Assembly (NCBI RefSeq): GCF_015558785.1
Contig: NZ_JADMOP010000001.1
Coordinates: 207,021-271,020, forward strand
Source: Collinsella aerofaciens
GTDB lineage: Bacteria; Actinomycetota; Coriobacteriia; Coriobacteriales; Coriobacteriaceae
Length of the DNA stretch: 64,000 nt
Reading direction: 5' to 3'
The stretch's first letter is position 1; the number at the start of each line of letters is the position of its first letter. Both the position numbers and the translations under genes were made by a program. This document shows positions 52,054 through 60,346 of this stretch, piece after piece. Below the pieces are notes generated by a model that worked only from the letters and a program-made list of their open reading frames with translations, did not search any database and was not told where the DNA came from.

Positions 52054-53129
52054 TAGAGGTCTCCTCCCTTAAACGGCAATCCCTGTTCGGCCGCGCGCAG
52101 GATTCGTTCGTCGATCTGGGAACGCACGATGTCGTTGGTGGCGACCCAGGCGGCAAAGCTGGCGTTGTCGGGAGCGCCCAGGCCCTCCTGCAGCACCGGC
52201 GTTGCCTCGGACAGCGCAAGGACGAGCTCGTCGGTGGAGCCCACACCTACGTTGACGCGAGCATAGACACCATCGGGAAACTCGGTTTGGAAGTAGAGTG
52301 CTTCGGCCGCGTGCGGGCATGAGCGCACAAGGATACGCAGGTAGTGCTCGGCGCCCTCGTAGTCCAGCTCGCGCCAGGCAGCGCTCATCAGCGCGATGAG
52401 CGTCCACGGGTCCAAGTCGCGCTCCGCATCTTTGGGACGACGGCGCAGCGGCGTGTTGGCGAGATAGGGGACGGAGTGGGCAGAGCGAAATCGCTTGAGC
52501 TCCTCGGCGGGGTATTCGAGCTTTGCCATAGCGAGCATCGCGGTGTGGCGGACACCAGCGGGGTCGTTGGGCGCAAAGTCCAAGCTGCGATTCGCGGCTT
52601 GGAGCGACATGCGGTAGCGTCCGCTAATGAGCGCGCGCGATGCCAAGGCGGCAAGCCAGCGCAGGTAGGGGCGGCGCATAAGGTCGCCAGCGGCCTCACG
52701 CTCGTAGGGGTCCTGCGCCGAGGCGATTTTGAGCGCCAGGTCATGCTCGACTTCATCGCGCTTGGATGCCAAGTACTGTACGTATTCCTCGTTGGAGCTG
52801 GCGGTGAGGGCGGTCAGCATGCGCTGGGCATCCCAGTTGGCCGGGTCGAGCGCGGCTGCCTCGCGGAGCATGTTCTCGGCAGCTGCCTCTTCTTGCTCTG
52901 CCTGGGTATCGTCAGGGATAAAGGGAATGCGGTAGTCGACAGCCTCGACCACCTTGGCAATGAGGTGCCCGGCGCGGTCGCGGTCGTGCACGATGAGCGG
53001 TGCGGGGTTGCGGGTGAATTGTTCCATCAGACGCTCTACGGCGGCAGCGTCGGTGAGCGGGATATTGTCGCGGCGCAAGGCCTCAAGAACGAGGCGATGG
53101 CAATCCTCTTGAATGGGATCGAATGCCAT
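52053..53129 (-). CDS. Uncharacterised helical protein, paralog of the adjacent gene
   Basis: 358 residues from ATG 53129 (AAAGGAGG upstream). Helical repeats similar to tetratricopeptides: MLREAAALDPANWDAQRMLT, SLQAANRSLDFAPNDPAGVR, LDPWTLIALMSAAWRELDYE with LRILVRSCPHAAEALYF. The end (DELVLALSEATPVLQEGLG, FAAWVATNDIV) parallels the downstream paralog. It is first in a two-gene operon. No catalytic motif, signal peptide or membrane segment. Transcription is the same direction as murT-gatD, which may share the transcript. Confidence 0.75.
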   Translation of the reverse strand: MAFDPIQEDCHRLVLEALRRDNIPLTDAAAVERLMEQFTRNPAPLIVHDRDRAGHLIAKVVEAVDYRIPFIPDDTQAEQEEAAAENMLREAAALDPANWDAQRMLTALTASSNEEYVQYLASKRDEVEHDLALKIASAQDPYEREAAGDLMRRPYLRWLAALASRALISGRYRMSLQAANRSLDFAPNDPAGVRHTAMLAMAKLEYPAEELKRFRSAHSVPYLANTPLRRRPKDAERDLDPWTLIALMSAAWRELDYEGAEHYLRILVRSCPHAAEALYFQTEFPDGVYARVNVGVGSTDELVLALSEATPVLQEGLGAPDNASFAAWVATNDIVRSQIDERILRAAEQGLPFKGGDL

Positions 53130-53629
53130 GGGGCCTCCTTTGCTGCGGTTAGGGTTCAAATGTTTCTATATAAGGTTCTAGTTTACCCGCATGTGGCACA
53201 CCGGGGGTGCCGCACTTGGACTTGCACCTTTGCACCACGAAGACGGATGTCGCACAAATGTCGGCACCTTGGACGACCGAGTGGTATCACGGTGCCGCAA
53301 ACGGTCGATTTTTGGCGGCGAACGGTGCATATTTTGGAGGGGCACGGTCCTGCCCGGGATATGTAGTCAACCTTGATAAAACGTTTGCCCAGCTTGGGAG
53401 TATGAATGCCGCACAAGGGTCTTCAGGGATAGAAAAAACGTTTCATCATTGGCGGCTTTAGGTGAATAACTGACCAACCAGAACGGTAAAATAGTGTTTG
53501 TCTGAGCGTTGAGACGTTTAGACATCGCGCATTGTCATCGCCGGCAACGCGCAAAATGGTCCTAACGGAGCCAATCGGGTGTTCCGTTATATACGCAAGT
53601 CTAAGAGGGGCTTGTTTAGGAGGCACAGT
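53130..53629. promoter_or_regulatory. 500-bp upstream region of the alcohol dehydrogenase gene with AAACGTTT sites
   Basis: No gene is recognised. Two 8-bp palindromes AAACGTTT occur at 53378-53385 and 53436-53443; the second lies in GAAAAAACGTTTCAT, which resembles a catabolite-response (cre/LacI-type) operator. A third half-like site, GAGACGTTTAGAC, occurs near 53510. Two GGTGCCGCA repeats occur at 53207 and 53291. The long 5' region suggests regulated transcription of the dehydrogenase. Confidence 0.45.
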
Positions 53630-54853
53630 ATGGGACGTTTTACCAATCCTCGCGATCTGTACTTTGGTGAGGGCGCTCGCCACGAGGTGAAGAATCTCAA
53701 GGGTAAGAAGGCCATCATCGTTTCTGGCGGCAGCTCTATGCGCCGCGGCGGGTTCCTGCAGGACGTTGAGGCCGATCTCAAAGAGGCCGGCATGGAGGTC
53801 AAGCTGTTCGAGGGCGTCGAGTCCGATCCCTCCATCGAGACCGTCATGAAGGGCGCAGCCGCTATGCGCGACTTCGAGCCCGACTGGATCGTTGCTATCG
53901 GCGGCGGTTCGCCCATCGATGCTGCTAAGGCCATGTGGGTCTTCTACGAGTATCCCGAGGAGTCCTTCGACAACATTATCCAGCCGTTCAGCTTCCCCGA
54001 GCTGCGTCAGAAGGCTCACTTCTGCGCCATTTCCTCTACCTCCGGCACTGCTACCGAGGTCACCGCATTCTCCGTCATCACGGATTACGAAAAGGGCATC
54101 AAGTACCCGCTGGCCGACTTCAACATCACCCCTGATGTCGCCATCGTCGACCCCGAGCTCACCTACACCATGCCCGCCAAGCTGTGCGCTCACACCGGCA
54201 TGGACGCTCTGACCCACTGCATGGAGGCCTACGTTTCCACCTGCGCCTCTATGTTCACCGATGCCAACGCTCTGCACGGCATCCGCGAGATCGTCGAGTG
54301 GCTGCCCAAGTCCTATGCTGGCGACCATGAGGCCCGTCAGCACATGCACGAGGCTCAGTGCATCGCCGGTATCGCCTTCTCCTCGGGCCTGCTCGGCATC
54401 GTTCACTCCATGGCTCACAAGACCGGTGCTGCCTTCGAGAACGGCCACATCATCCACGGTGCTGCTAACGCCATGTACCTGGGCAAGGTCATCCAGTGGA
54501 ACTCCAAGGATCCCCGTGCTGCCGAGCGTTACGCTTACGTGGCCAAGGAGATCCTGCACCTTCCCGGCGAGACCAACGAGGAGCTCATCGCTGCACTCGT
54601 CCAGAAGATTCGCGACCTCAACGACCAGCTCAACATTCCGCAGTCCATCAAGGATTACGCGAATGGTGGCGTGAAGGTCGACGCCGAGAACCCGCAGATG
54701 GTTTCCGAGGAGGAGTTCCTCGCCAAGCTGCCCGAGATCGCCGCGAACGCCGAGCAGGACGCTTGCACGCCCGAGAACCCGCGTGAGACCAAGGCTGCCG
54801 ACTTCGAGAAGATCCTCAAGGCCTGCTACTACGACACCGACATCGATTTCTAA
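53630..54853 (+). CDS. Iron-containing alcohol dehydrogenase (butanol-dehydrogenase type)
   Basis: 407 residues from ATG 53630 (TAGGAGG upstream). Class III NAD(P)-dependent dehydrogenase that reduces aldehydes to alcohols. The dinucleotide motif is IVAIGGGSPIDAAKAM; substrate loop ISSTSGTATEVTAFSVI; iron ligands are in GMDALTHCMEAYVS, GIVHSMAHKTGAAF and NGHIIHGAANAMY. The frame is open upstream to 53579, but that start has no ribosome-binding site. It probably regenerates NAD+ in fermentation. It is followed by a terminator and gldA. Confidence 0.94.
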   Translation: MGRFTNPRDLYFGEGARHEVKNLKGKKAIIVSGGSSMRRGGFLQDVEADLKEAGMEVKLFEGVESDPSIETVMKGAAAMRDFEPDWIVAIGGGSPIDAAKAMWVFYEYPEESFDNIIQPFSFPELRQKAHFCAISSTSGTATEVTAFSVITDYEKGIKYPLADFNITPDVAIVDPELTYTMPAKLCAHTGMDALTHCMEAYVSTCASMFTDANALHGIREIVEWLPKSYAGDHEARQHMHEAQCIAGIAFSSGLLGIVHSMAHKTGAAFENGHIIHGAANAMYLGKVIQWNSKDPRAAERYAYVAKEILHLPGETNEELIAALVQKIRDLNDQLNIPQSIKDYANGGVKVDAENPQMVSEEEFLAKLPEIAANAEQDACTPENPRETKAADFEKILKACYYDTDIDF

Positions 54854-54874
54854 TCGACTCTTGTTATCGTAACG

Positions 54875-54917
54875 AGGGGCTCCGCACGTATCTGTACGGA
54901 GCCCCTTTCTTTTTTCT
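54875..54917 (+). terminator. Terminator after the alcohol dehydrogenase
   Basis: AGGGGCTCCG (54875-54884) pairs with CGGAGCCCCT (54897-54906), followed by TTCTTTTTT. Confidence 0.92.
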
Positions 54918-54936
54918 TTTAGAGAATGGGATAGTT

Positions 54937-56037
54937 ATGGCTGCAATTTTCAATAGCCCCAGCAAGTACATCCAGGGTCCGGACGAGCTCGCCAAGCTCG
55001 GCTCTTACGTTGAGCCGCTCGGCGCTAAGGCCCTCGTCATCGTGACGCCTTCGGGCAAGAAGCGCGTCGGTGCCAAGATCGAGGGCGGTTTTGCCGAGGC
55101 CAAGGCCGAGCTGCTGTTTGAGGACTTTAACGGCGAGTGCTCCAAGGGTGAGGTCGATCGCCTGGTCGCGCTCGCCCGCGACAACGGTTGCGACATCATC
55201 GTCGGCGTCGGTGGCGGCAAGATCCTCGACACCGCGAAGGCCGTCGCCTATTACCTGAAGTCCCCGGTTATCATTTGCCCCACCATTGCCTCGACCGATG
55301 CACCGTGCTCGGCACTTTCGGTGCTTTACACCGATGACGGCCAGTTCGATAAGTACCTCTTCCTTAAGGCAAACCCCAATATCGTCCTGATGGATACGAC
55401 GGTTATCGCGGCGAGCCCGGTGCGCCTGACGGTTTCCGGTATGGGCGATGCGCTCGCAACCTACTTCGAGGCCCAGGCGACGCACGATGCCGACGGCGGC
55501 ACCTGCGCTGGCGGCAAGGGCGGCATGGCTGGTCTGGCGCTCGCCAAGCTCTGCTACGAGACGCTTATGGCCGATGGCGTCAAGGCCAAGGTTGCGCTGG
55601 AGAAGGGTGCGCTCACGCCTGCCGTCGAGCACATCATCGAGGCCAATACGCTGCTTTCGGGCATTGGCTTTGAGAGCTCGGGCCTTGCTGCTGCTCATGC
55701 CATCCACAATGGCCTGACGATGCTGCCCGAGTGCCACGGCATGTATCACGGCGAGAAGGTCGCCTTTGGCACTATCGTCCAGCTGGTACTTGAGGATGCC
55801 CCGACCGAGAAGCTCGAGGAAGTCTTGGGCTTCTGCATTGAGCTGGGCCTGCCGGTCACGATGAAGGAACTTGGCGTTGCCGAGCTTACGCGCGAGCAGG
55901 CCATGATTGTTGCCGAGGCCGCTTGCGCGCCCGAGGACACCATGTGCAATATGCCGTTTGAGGTGACGCCCGAGATGGTCGCAAACGCCATCCTGGGTGC
56001 CGACGCACTGGGTCATTATTACCTTATGGATGAGTAA
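54937..56037 (+). CDS. gldA: Glycerol dehydrogenase
   Basis: 366 residues. NAD-linked, zinc-dependent oxidation of glycerol to dihydroxyacetone, or the reverse in fermentation. Motifs: IFNSPSKYIQGPDELAKLG, GVGGGKILDTAKAVAYY, PTIASTDAPCSALSVLY, the metal ligands in GMGDALATYFEAQ, GLAAAHAIHNGL and HGMYHGEKVAFGT. AGAATGGGA lies before ATG 54937. A terminator and then a truncated paralog follow. Confidence 0.96.
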   Translation: MAAIFNSPSKYIQGPDELAKLGSYVEPLGAKALVIVTPSGKKRVGAKIEGGFAEAKAELLFEDFNGECSKGEVDRLVALARDNGCDIIVGVGGGKILDTAKAVAYYLKSPVIICPTIASTDAPCSALSVLYTDDGQFDKYLFLKANPNIVLMDTTVIAASPVRLTVSGMGDALATYFEAQATHDADGGTCAGGKGGMAGLALAKLCYETLMADGVKAKVALEKGALTPAVEHIIEANTLLSGIGFESSGLAAAHAIHNGLTMLPECHGMYHGEKVAFGTIVQLVLEDAPTEKLEEVLGFCIELGLPVTMKELGVAELTREQAMIVAEAACAPEDTMCNMPFEVTPEMVANAILGADALGHYYLMDE

Positions 56038-56054
56038 ACTAAACTAAGGTAAGG

Positions 56055-56090
56055 AAGGGGCAAAGCCAACAGATGGCTTTGCCCCTTTTT
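56055..56090 (+). terminator. Terminator after gldA
   Basis: AAGGGGCAAAGCCA, ACAGA loop, TGGCTTTGCCCCTT then TTT; 14-bp perfect stem. Confidence 0.95.
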
Positions 56091-56094
56091 GCTA

Positions 56095-56125
56095 TGGTGC
56101 AAAGGGGCAAGGTTACTTTGCACCA
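56095..56125 (+). repeat. Palindromic repeat, possible family B variant
   Basis: TGGTGCAAAG (56095-56104) and CTTTGCACCA (56116-56125) flank GGGCAAGGTTA. The layout and G-rich core resemble the family B repeats, with different arms. Confidence 0.7.
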
Positions 56126-56155
56126 ATCGTTGTTTGATGAAGGGCGGATTCTCGT

Positions 56156-56662
56156 ATGGCGCTTCCTATGGTTTACGGCGGTCCCGGCCGGTATGTTCAG
56201 GGGCCGGGCGAACTGTCGCGTCAGGGCAGGTATTTGTCATGGTTGGGCTGCGCTGCCTATGTCTTGTTTGACCAGGGCACCGAGGATCGGCTGTGCAAGC
56301 AGATCGTCGATGGATTTCTGGACGAAGATCTAAGCGAGCCGTTCTTTAAGATTTATGACGGTCCGTGTACGGAAGAGGCCGTTGTCGAAATGGCTAAGGA
56401 AGCCCAGGCCGAGTATTGCGACATGGTGGTGGGTATTGGCGGCGGCAAGATGCTCGATATCGCCAAGGCCGTTGCGTTTTATGCCGAGTTGCCGTTGTGC
56501 GTATGCCCCACGGCGGCTTCGATGGACGGTCCGTGCAGCGAGATTTCCGATGCCGATTTGCTGAGCGTTGCGAATGCGGTCTTTAGAAACGAGCGCAATA
56601 TGGCCAACGAGCAGGCCAAGGTGACCAAACAGAAGCTCGTGCAGCTCATGTGCGAGGCATAG
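56156..56662 (+). pseudogene. gldA paralog with internal deletion
   Basis: 168 residues. The first about 130 residues align with GldA (YGGPGRYVQGPGELSRQGRY; GIGGGKMLDIAKAVAFYAEL; CPTAASMDGPCSEIS). The rest (DADLLSVANAVFRNERNMAN) resembles the GldA C-terminus, so roughly 185 residues in between, carrying all three metal ligands, are missing in frame. The end is also shorter than GldA. It keeps the NAD-binding motif, an ATG and a GAAGGG site, so it could be expressed, but it cannot be a dehydrogenase. It is either a pseudogene or a repurposed NAD-binding fragment. Confidence 0.7.
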
Positions 56663-56812
56663 CTTGGCGCTTGATTGACCTTGTGCAATCGGGGCGGCGA
56701 TAGGCCATGGGTTATTTCCCTCAAGGTGCACCGCGTGTAATTTGCCCGAGGTGTGGGCCGATAGCGTATCATTATCTCTTGCTTGTTTGCACTGCTCAGG
56801 GAGGGGCCGCGC

Positions 56813-58066
56813 ATGGCGCAGGAACACGATCTGTTTGATGACATTATCGAGATCAGCAAGGGTTTCGACTTTCTTAAAAACCCGCTTGGCGGCGTGACCG
56901 ATGCACTCGATCCGTCGGCGCCGCAGTGGAATCCTGCTGACTACAAGGAGCGTCCGCGCGGCAACACCATTCCGTGCCTGACCTGCAAAAACGAAAAGAG
57001 CGGCTGCACCGCGTGCATGGACGTGTGCCCGGTCAACGCTATTGAGGTCGAGGAAGACGCCATCGAGATCCTCGACTCCTGCCGCAAGTGCGGTCTGTGC
57101 GCCGCTGCCTGCCCGACCGAGGCGATCATCTCGCCGCGTCTGGCGCCCAAAAACCTGTATGACGATATCGTCTCTGCTGCTACGAGCCACGAGACCGCCT
57201 ACGTTACCTGCACGCGCGCCCTTAAGCGCATGCCGCGCGAAAACGAGGTCGTCGTCGCCTGCGTGGGCGATATTACGGCCGAGACCTGGTTCTCGGTACT
57301 GGCCGACTATCCCAACGTGAGCGTCTACCTGCCGTTGGGCGTGTGCGATAAGTGCCGCAACACCGGCGGTGAGGACATTCTTGGCGAGGCGATTGCGAAG
57401 GCCGAGGAGTGGTCCGGCACGGGTATGGGCTTGGAGGTCGACTCCAAGAGCCTCAAATGCCATAAGCGCCGCGAGTACGAGCGCAAGGAGTACATGGAAA
57501 AGATTGCCCGCACCACGGGCCTGACGGTGACCAAGCTCAATCCGGCGACTGCGGCACTGGCCTCGGTGACGCAGAAGTTGAAGGCCCACCGTCACCAGAT
57601 CACGCAGCTTGAGCGCACGCTCAACACCATGTGCGGTACCACGACGACCAAGCGCCGCCGTTCGCTCACGCACGGGCGCCAGCTGGTGCTCTCGACGCTG
57701 CAAAACCACCCCGAGCTTGCCCAGAACATGCAGGTGAGCACGCCGGAGTGCGATTTTGACAAGTGCACGTCGTGCGGCGAGTGCGTCAATGTATGCCCCA
57801 CGTTCGCCTGCGATTTGGTGGGAAGCGGCCGCTTTGCGTTGGAGTCGACGTATTGCTTGGGCTGCGGTGCCTGCGTCAAGGTGTGCCCCGAGCATGCGCT
57901 CAAGTTGGTTGAGCATGACGCGTCCAATCTGGTCGTCGTCGACCCCGAGGCCGAGGAAAAGGCCGCCCAGAAGGCGAAGGCTCACGAAGAAGCTGAGAAG
58001 GTCAAGGCCGAAGCAAAGGCCAAGCTCGACAAGATGCTCGATCAGGTGGAGAAGCTCGCGGACTAG
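56813..58066 (+). CDS. Multi-[4Fe-4S] ferredoxin-like protein
   Basis: 417 residues from ATG 56813 (AGGGAGGGG upstream). The N-terminal pair of cluster motifs is CLTCKNEKSGCTACMDVCP and CRKCGLCAAACP. A middle region contains VTCTRALKRMP and LPLGVCDKCRNTGGEDI, recalling the cysteine-rich MvhD/Hdr-type domain. A second pair is at the C-terminus (CTSCGECVNVCP, CLGCGACVKVCP). The last about 45 residues are a charged coiled coil (AEEKAAQKAKAHEEAEKVKA). It probably shuttles electrons in the cytoplasm for an unidentified oxidoreductase; no catalytic partner is adjacent. Confidence 0.85.
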   Translation: MAQEHDLFDDIIEISKGFDFLKNPLGGVTDALDPSAPQWNPADYKERPRGNTIPCLTCKNEKSGCTACMDVCPVNAIEVEEDAIEILDSCRKCGLCAAACPTEAIISPRLAPKNLYDDIVSAATSHETAYVTCTRALKRMPRENEVVVACVGDITAETWFSVLADYPNVSVYLPLGVCDKCRNTGGEDILGEAIAKAEEWSGTGMGLEVDSKSLKCHKRREYERKEYMEKIARTTGLTVTKLNPATAALASVTQKLKAHRHQITQLERTLNTMCGTTTTKRRRSLTHGRQLVLSTLQNHPELAQNMQVSTPECDFDKCTSCGECVNVCPTFACDLVGSGRFALESTYCLGCGACVKVCPEHALKLVEHDASNLVVVDPEAEEKAAQKAKAHEEAEKVKAEAKAKLDKMLDQVEKLAD

Positions 58067-58092
58067 CCAGCGACCCCAATCTTTGCTTCATT

Positions 58093-58136
58093 TGCGCCGC
58101 CGCGGTGTCCGGATTCGCCCGGATGCTGCGGCGGCG
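58093..58136. terminator. GC-rich hairpin between the Fe-S gene and ychF
   Basis: GCGCCGCCGC (58093-58102) pairs with GCGGCGGCGC (58127-58136), with an inner TCCGG/CCCGGA. There is no clear T-tract, so termination is only possible. Confidence 0.6.
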
Positions 58137-58180
58137 CTATACTTATGCAGTTTGAAGTACCTGTACCAAAAGGAGCTGTC

Positions 58181-59257
58181 GTGTCCCTTTCCATCGGTAT
58201 CGTGGGCCTGCCCAACGTGGGCAAGTCGACGCTGTTCACCGCGCTTACCAAAAAGACCGGCCTTGCCGCCAACTACCCGTTTGCCACGATCGACCCCAAC
58301 GTGGGTATCGTCGATGTGCCCGATAGCCGCCTGCAAAAGCTCGCCGACATCGTCAACCCGGGTCGCATTGTGCCGGCGACGGTCGAGTTCGTCGACATCG
58401 CAGGTCTGGTGAAGGGCGCTAACGAGGGCGAGGGCCTGGGCAACCAGTTCCTGGCCAACATTCGCGAGACCGACGCCATCTGCGAGGTCGTGCGCTACTT
58501 TAAGGACCCCAACGTCATGCGTGAGGTGGGCCGCACGGGCGAGTTCGTCGATCCCGCCGGCGATGCCGACACCATCATGACCGAGCTCATCCTGGCCGAC
58601 ATGGGCACGCTCGAGAAGCAGCTGCCTAAGCTCGAGAAGGAGGCCAAGCGCGACAAGGAGCTCATGCCCAAGTTCGAGGTTGCCAAGCGCCTGCTTGCCT
58701 GGCTCAACGAGGGCAAGCGCGCCGCATCCATGGAGATGACCGACGAGGAGCGTGCCGCCGCCAAGGGGCTGTTCCTGCTCACCATGAAGCCCATCCTGTA
58801 TGTGGCCAACGTGGACGAGGATATGCTCAACGACGATCTGGCGCCCATCGATGGTGTCAAGCCGCTGCCCATCTGCGCCAAGATCGAGGCAGAGCTTTCC
58901 GAGCTCGATCCCGAGGACGCCGCCGACTACCTGGAGAGCCTGGGCCTGGAGCAGCCCGGCCTGGACGTGCTCGCTCAGGCTGCCTACAAGCTGCTCGGCC
59001 TGCAGTCGTTCTTTACGGCCGGCGAGATGGAGGTCAAGGCCTGGACGGTTCGTCAGGGCGCGACCGCCCCGCAGGCCGCCGGCGTCATCCACACCGATTT
59101 TGAGCGCGGCTTTATTAAGGCCGAGGTCATTGGCTACGACGACTACATCGAGCTCGGCGGCGAGCAGGGCGCCAAGGCCGCCGGCAAGTTGCGTATTGAG
59201 GGCAAGGACTATGTCATGGCCGATGGCGACGTCGTGCACTTCCGCTTTAACGTGTAA
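58181..59257 (+). CDS. ychF: Redox-regulated ATPase YchF (Obg family)
   Basis: 358 residues from GTG 58181 (AAAGGAG upstream). P-loop GLPNVGKST; switch motifs [10 protein letters not shown] and [20 protein letters not shown]; the NxxE variant of the G4 motif (YVANVDED) explains the family's ATP preference. A coiled-coil insertion and a C-terminal TGS domain ([30 protein letters not shown]) complete the architecture. It binds ribosomes and affects stress responses. The downstream membrane-protein gene starts 11 bp later. Confidence 0.97.
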   Translation: MSLSIGIVGLPNVGKSTLFTALTKKTGLAANYPFATIDPNVGIVDVPDSRLQKLADIVNPGRIVPATVEFVDIAGLVKGANEGEGLGNQFLANIRETDAICEVVRYFKDPNVMREVGRTGEFVDPAGDADTIMTELILADMGTLEKQLPKLEKEAKRDKELMPKFEVAKRLLAWLNEGKRAASMEMTDEERAAAKGLFLLTMKPILYVANVDEDMLNDDLAPIDGVKPLPICAKIEAELSELDPEDAADYLESLGLEQPGLDVLAQAAYKLLGLQSFFTAGEMEVKAWTVRQGATAPQAAGVIHTDFERGFIKAEVIGYDDYIELGGEQGAKAAGKLRIEGKDYVMADGDVVHFRFNV

Positions 59258-59268
59258 GGACGACGCAT

Positions 59269-59652
59269 ATGTTCAAATATGGCAAAAAAGCTGGCTACAT
59301 GGGTATTGCGCTGCTCGTACTTGCGGTGATTCCGCTGGTGGTCGCAGCGTGTGTTATCCCCAACATTGGCCCCGAGGTGGCAACGAAGTTTAACGCCGCC
59401 GGCGAGGTGACGCGCTGGGGTAAGAGCTACGAGCTGCTGGCACTGCCGGTACTCAATCTGCTGCTGAGCGTGGCGACGTACTTTACGGCGGGACGCCAAG
59501 CCAAGAACAATGACGACTCCGCCGCCATGGCGCGCATCGTGTGCGAGCGCTACCTGCGCAACGGTTGCATTACGGGTGTGTTCCTCAACGTGATCAACGT
59601 TTACTTTATGTACTCGGCGATTACCGGAACGGGCTTTGGCTTTGGTTTCTAG
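59269..59652 (+). CDS. Small membrane protein with DUF1648-like segment
   Basis: 127 residues with three hydrophobic helices (YMGIALLVLAVIPLVVAACV; LLALPVLNLLLSVATYF; CITGVFLNVINVYFMYSAIT). Between the first two is the DUF1648-like pattern ATKFNAAGEVTRWGKSY (P-x-H-F-N-x-x-G-x-x-x-x-W-G). Such domains occur in SdpI-like immunity and other Gram-positive membrane proteins. 11 bp after ychF, probably co-transcribed. Function unknown. Confidence 0.8.
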   Translation: MFKYGKKAGYMGIALLVLAVIPLVVAACVIPNIGPEVATKFNAAGEVTRWGKSYELLALPVLNLLLSVATYFTAGRQAKNNDDSAAMARIVCERYLRNGCITGVFLNVINVYFMYSAITGTGFGFGF

Positions 59653-59661
59653 CTTGTCCTT

Positions 59662-60051
59662 TTAGGCAACGAGCCTGCAAGCATATTCGATGGCTGCTGC
59701 GAGGCCGCCGCTCGATCGTGGTTGAAAGACTGCATCGGCGGCGGCCTCGTTTTCGTATCCGGCGCCGCGAAGGGCGAGTGCTATGCCGGCTTCTAAAAGG
59801 AGCGGCAGGCCGCGTTGGCTGGTTGCGATTACGGCAGCCTGATTGAGCGAGCAGCCGTGCGTTTGGCATCGGATGGCAAGTTCACCTCGCGCCGGGCAAG
59901 GGACCAGAACGGCGGCGACGCGACTTGATAGCAATGCAAATGCTGTGCGCTCATCGGGCGAAAGGCATTCAGCTTCAACGACGATGAGCTTGGGCGGCGC
60001 GCTGTTTGTGCGAAGCGTGGCTCGGTACATGCGGACCGAAGAACCCGACAT
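59662..60051 (-). CDS. Hypothetical protein divergent from an XRE regulator
   Basis: 129 residues from ATG 60051 with CAGGAG upstream. Composition is that of a soluble alpha/beta protein: KLIVVEAECLSPDERTAFAL then VAAVLVPCPARGELAIRCQT, HGCSLNQAAVIATSQRGLPL and an Ala-rich helix pair. No known domain recognised. It shares a 24-bp palindromic control region with the XRE gene and is convergent with the DUF1648-type gene. The ORF keeps typical codon usage, but conservation is untested. Confidence 0.6.
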   Translation of the reverse strand: MSGSSVRMYRATLRTNSAPPKLIVVEAECLSPDERTAFALLSSRVAAVLVPCPARGELAIRCQTHGCSLNQAAVIATSQRGLPLLLEAGIALALRGAGYENEAAADAVFQPRSSGGLAAAIEYACRLVA

Positions 60052-60074
60052 AGAAAACTCCTGTGTATTCGGGA

Positions 60075-60098
60075 AAACGTAAACTATAGTTTACGTTT
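60075..60098. promoter_or_regulatory. 24-bp perfect palindrome between divergent genes
   Basis: AAACGTAAACTATAGTTTACGTTT is self-complementary over its full length. It lies 24 bp before the minus-strand gene and 30 bp before the XRE gene, ideal for one dimeric repressor controlling both. Confidence 0.9.
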
Positions 60099-60127
60099 AT
60101 GTTCGGCTCCATTTCAAACTCGGCTGC

Positions 60128-60346
60128 ATGGACGAACGTGCGAAACAGATTCTTGGCAGGCGGGTCGAAGAGACACGCAGGGACCTTGGTATCTCCAAGG
60201 TTGATTTTTGTGTGGCGACAGGAATCAGCCGACCCTACCTCGACCGAATCGAAGATGGGACGGCAAATTTCACGCTCAAGGTTCTATTTAAGATCGCACC
60301 CGCACTCGGCATGACGGTGTCAGAGCTTCTCGAGGGTATCGAGTAG
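60128..60346 (+). CDS. XRE-family helix-turn-helix regulator
   Basis: 72 residues, a single Cro/C1-type domain: ILGRRVEETRRDLGISKVDF, then recognition helix region ATGISRPYLDRIEDGTANFT and LFKIAPALGMTVSELLEGIE. No obvious ribosome-binding site precedes ATG 60128, so translation may be weak or leaderless. The palindrome at 60075-60098 is its likely operator. Such short XRE proteins are antitoxins, restriction-modification controllers or phage-type repressors; which applies is unclear. Confidence 0.85.
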   Translation: MDERAKQILGRRVEETRRDLGISKVDFCVATGISRPYLDRIEDGTANFTLKVLFKIAPALGMTVSELLEGIE

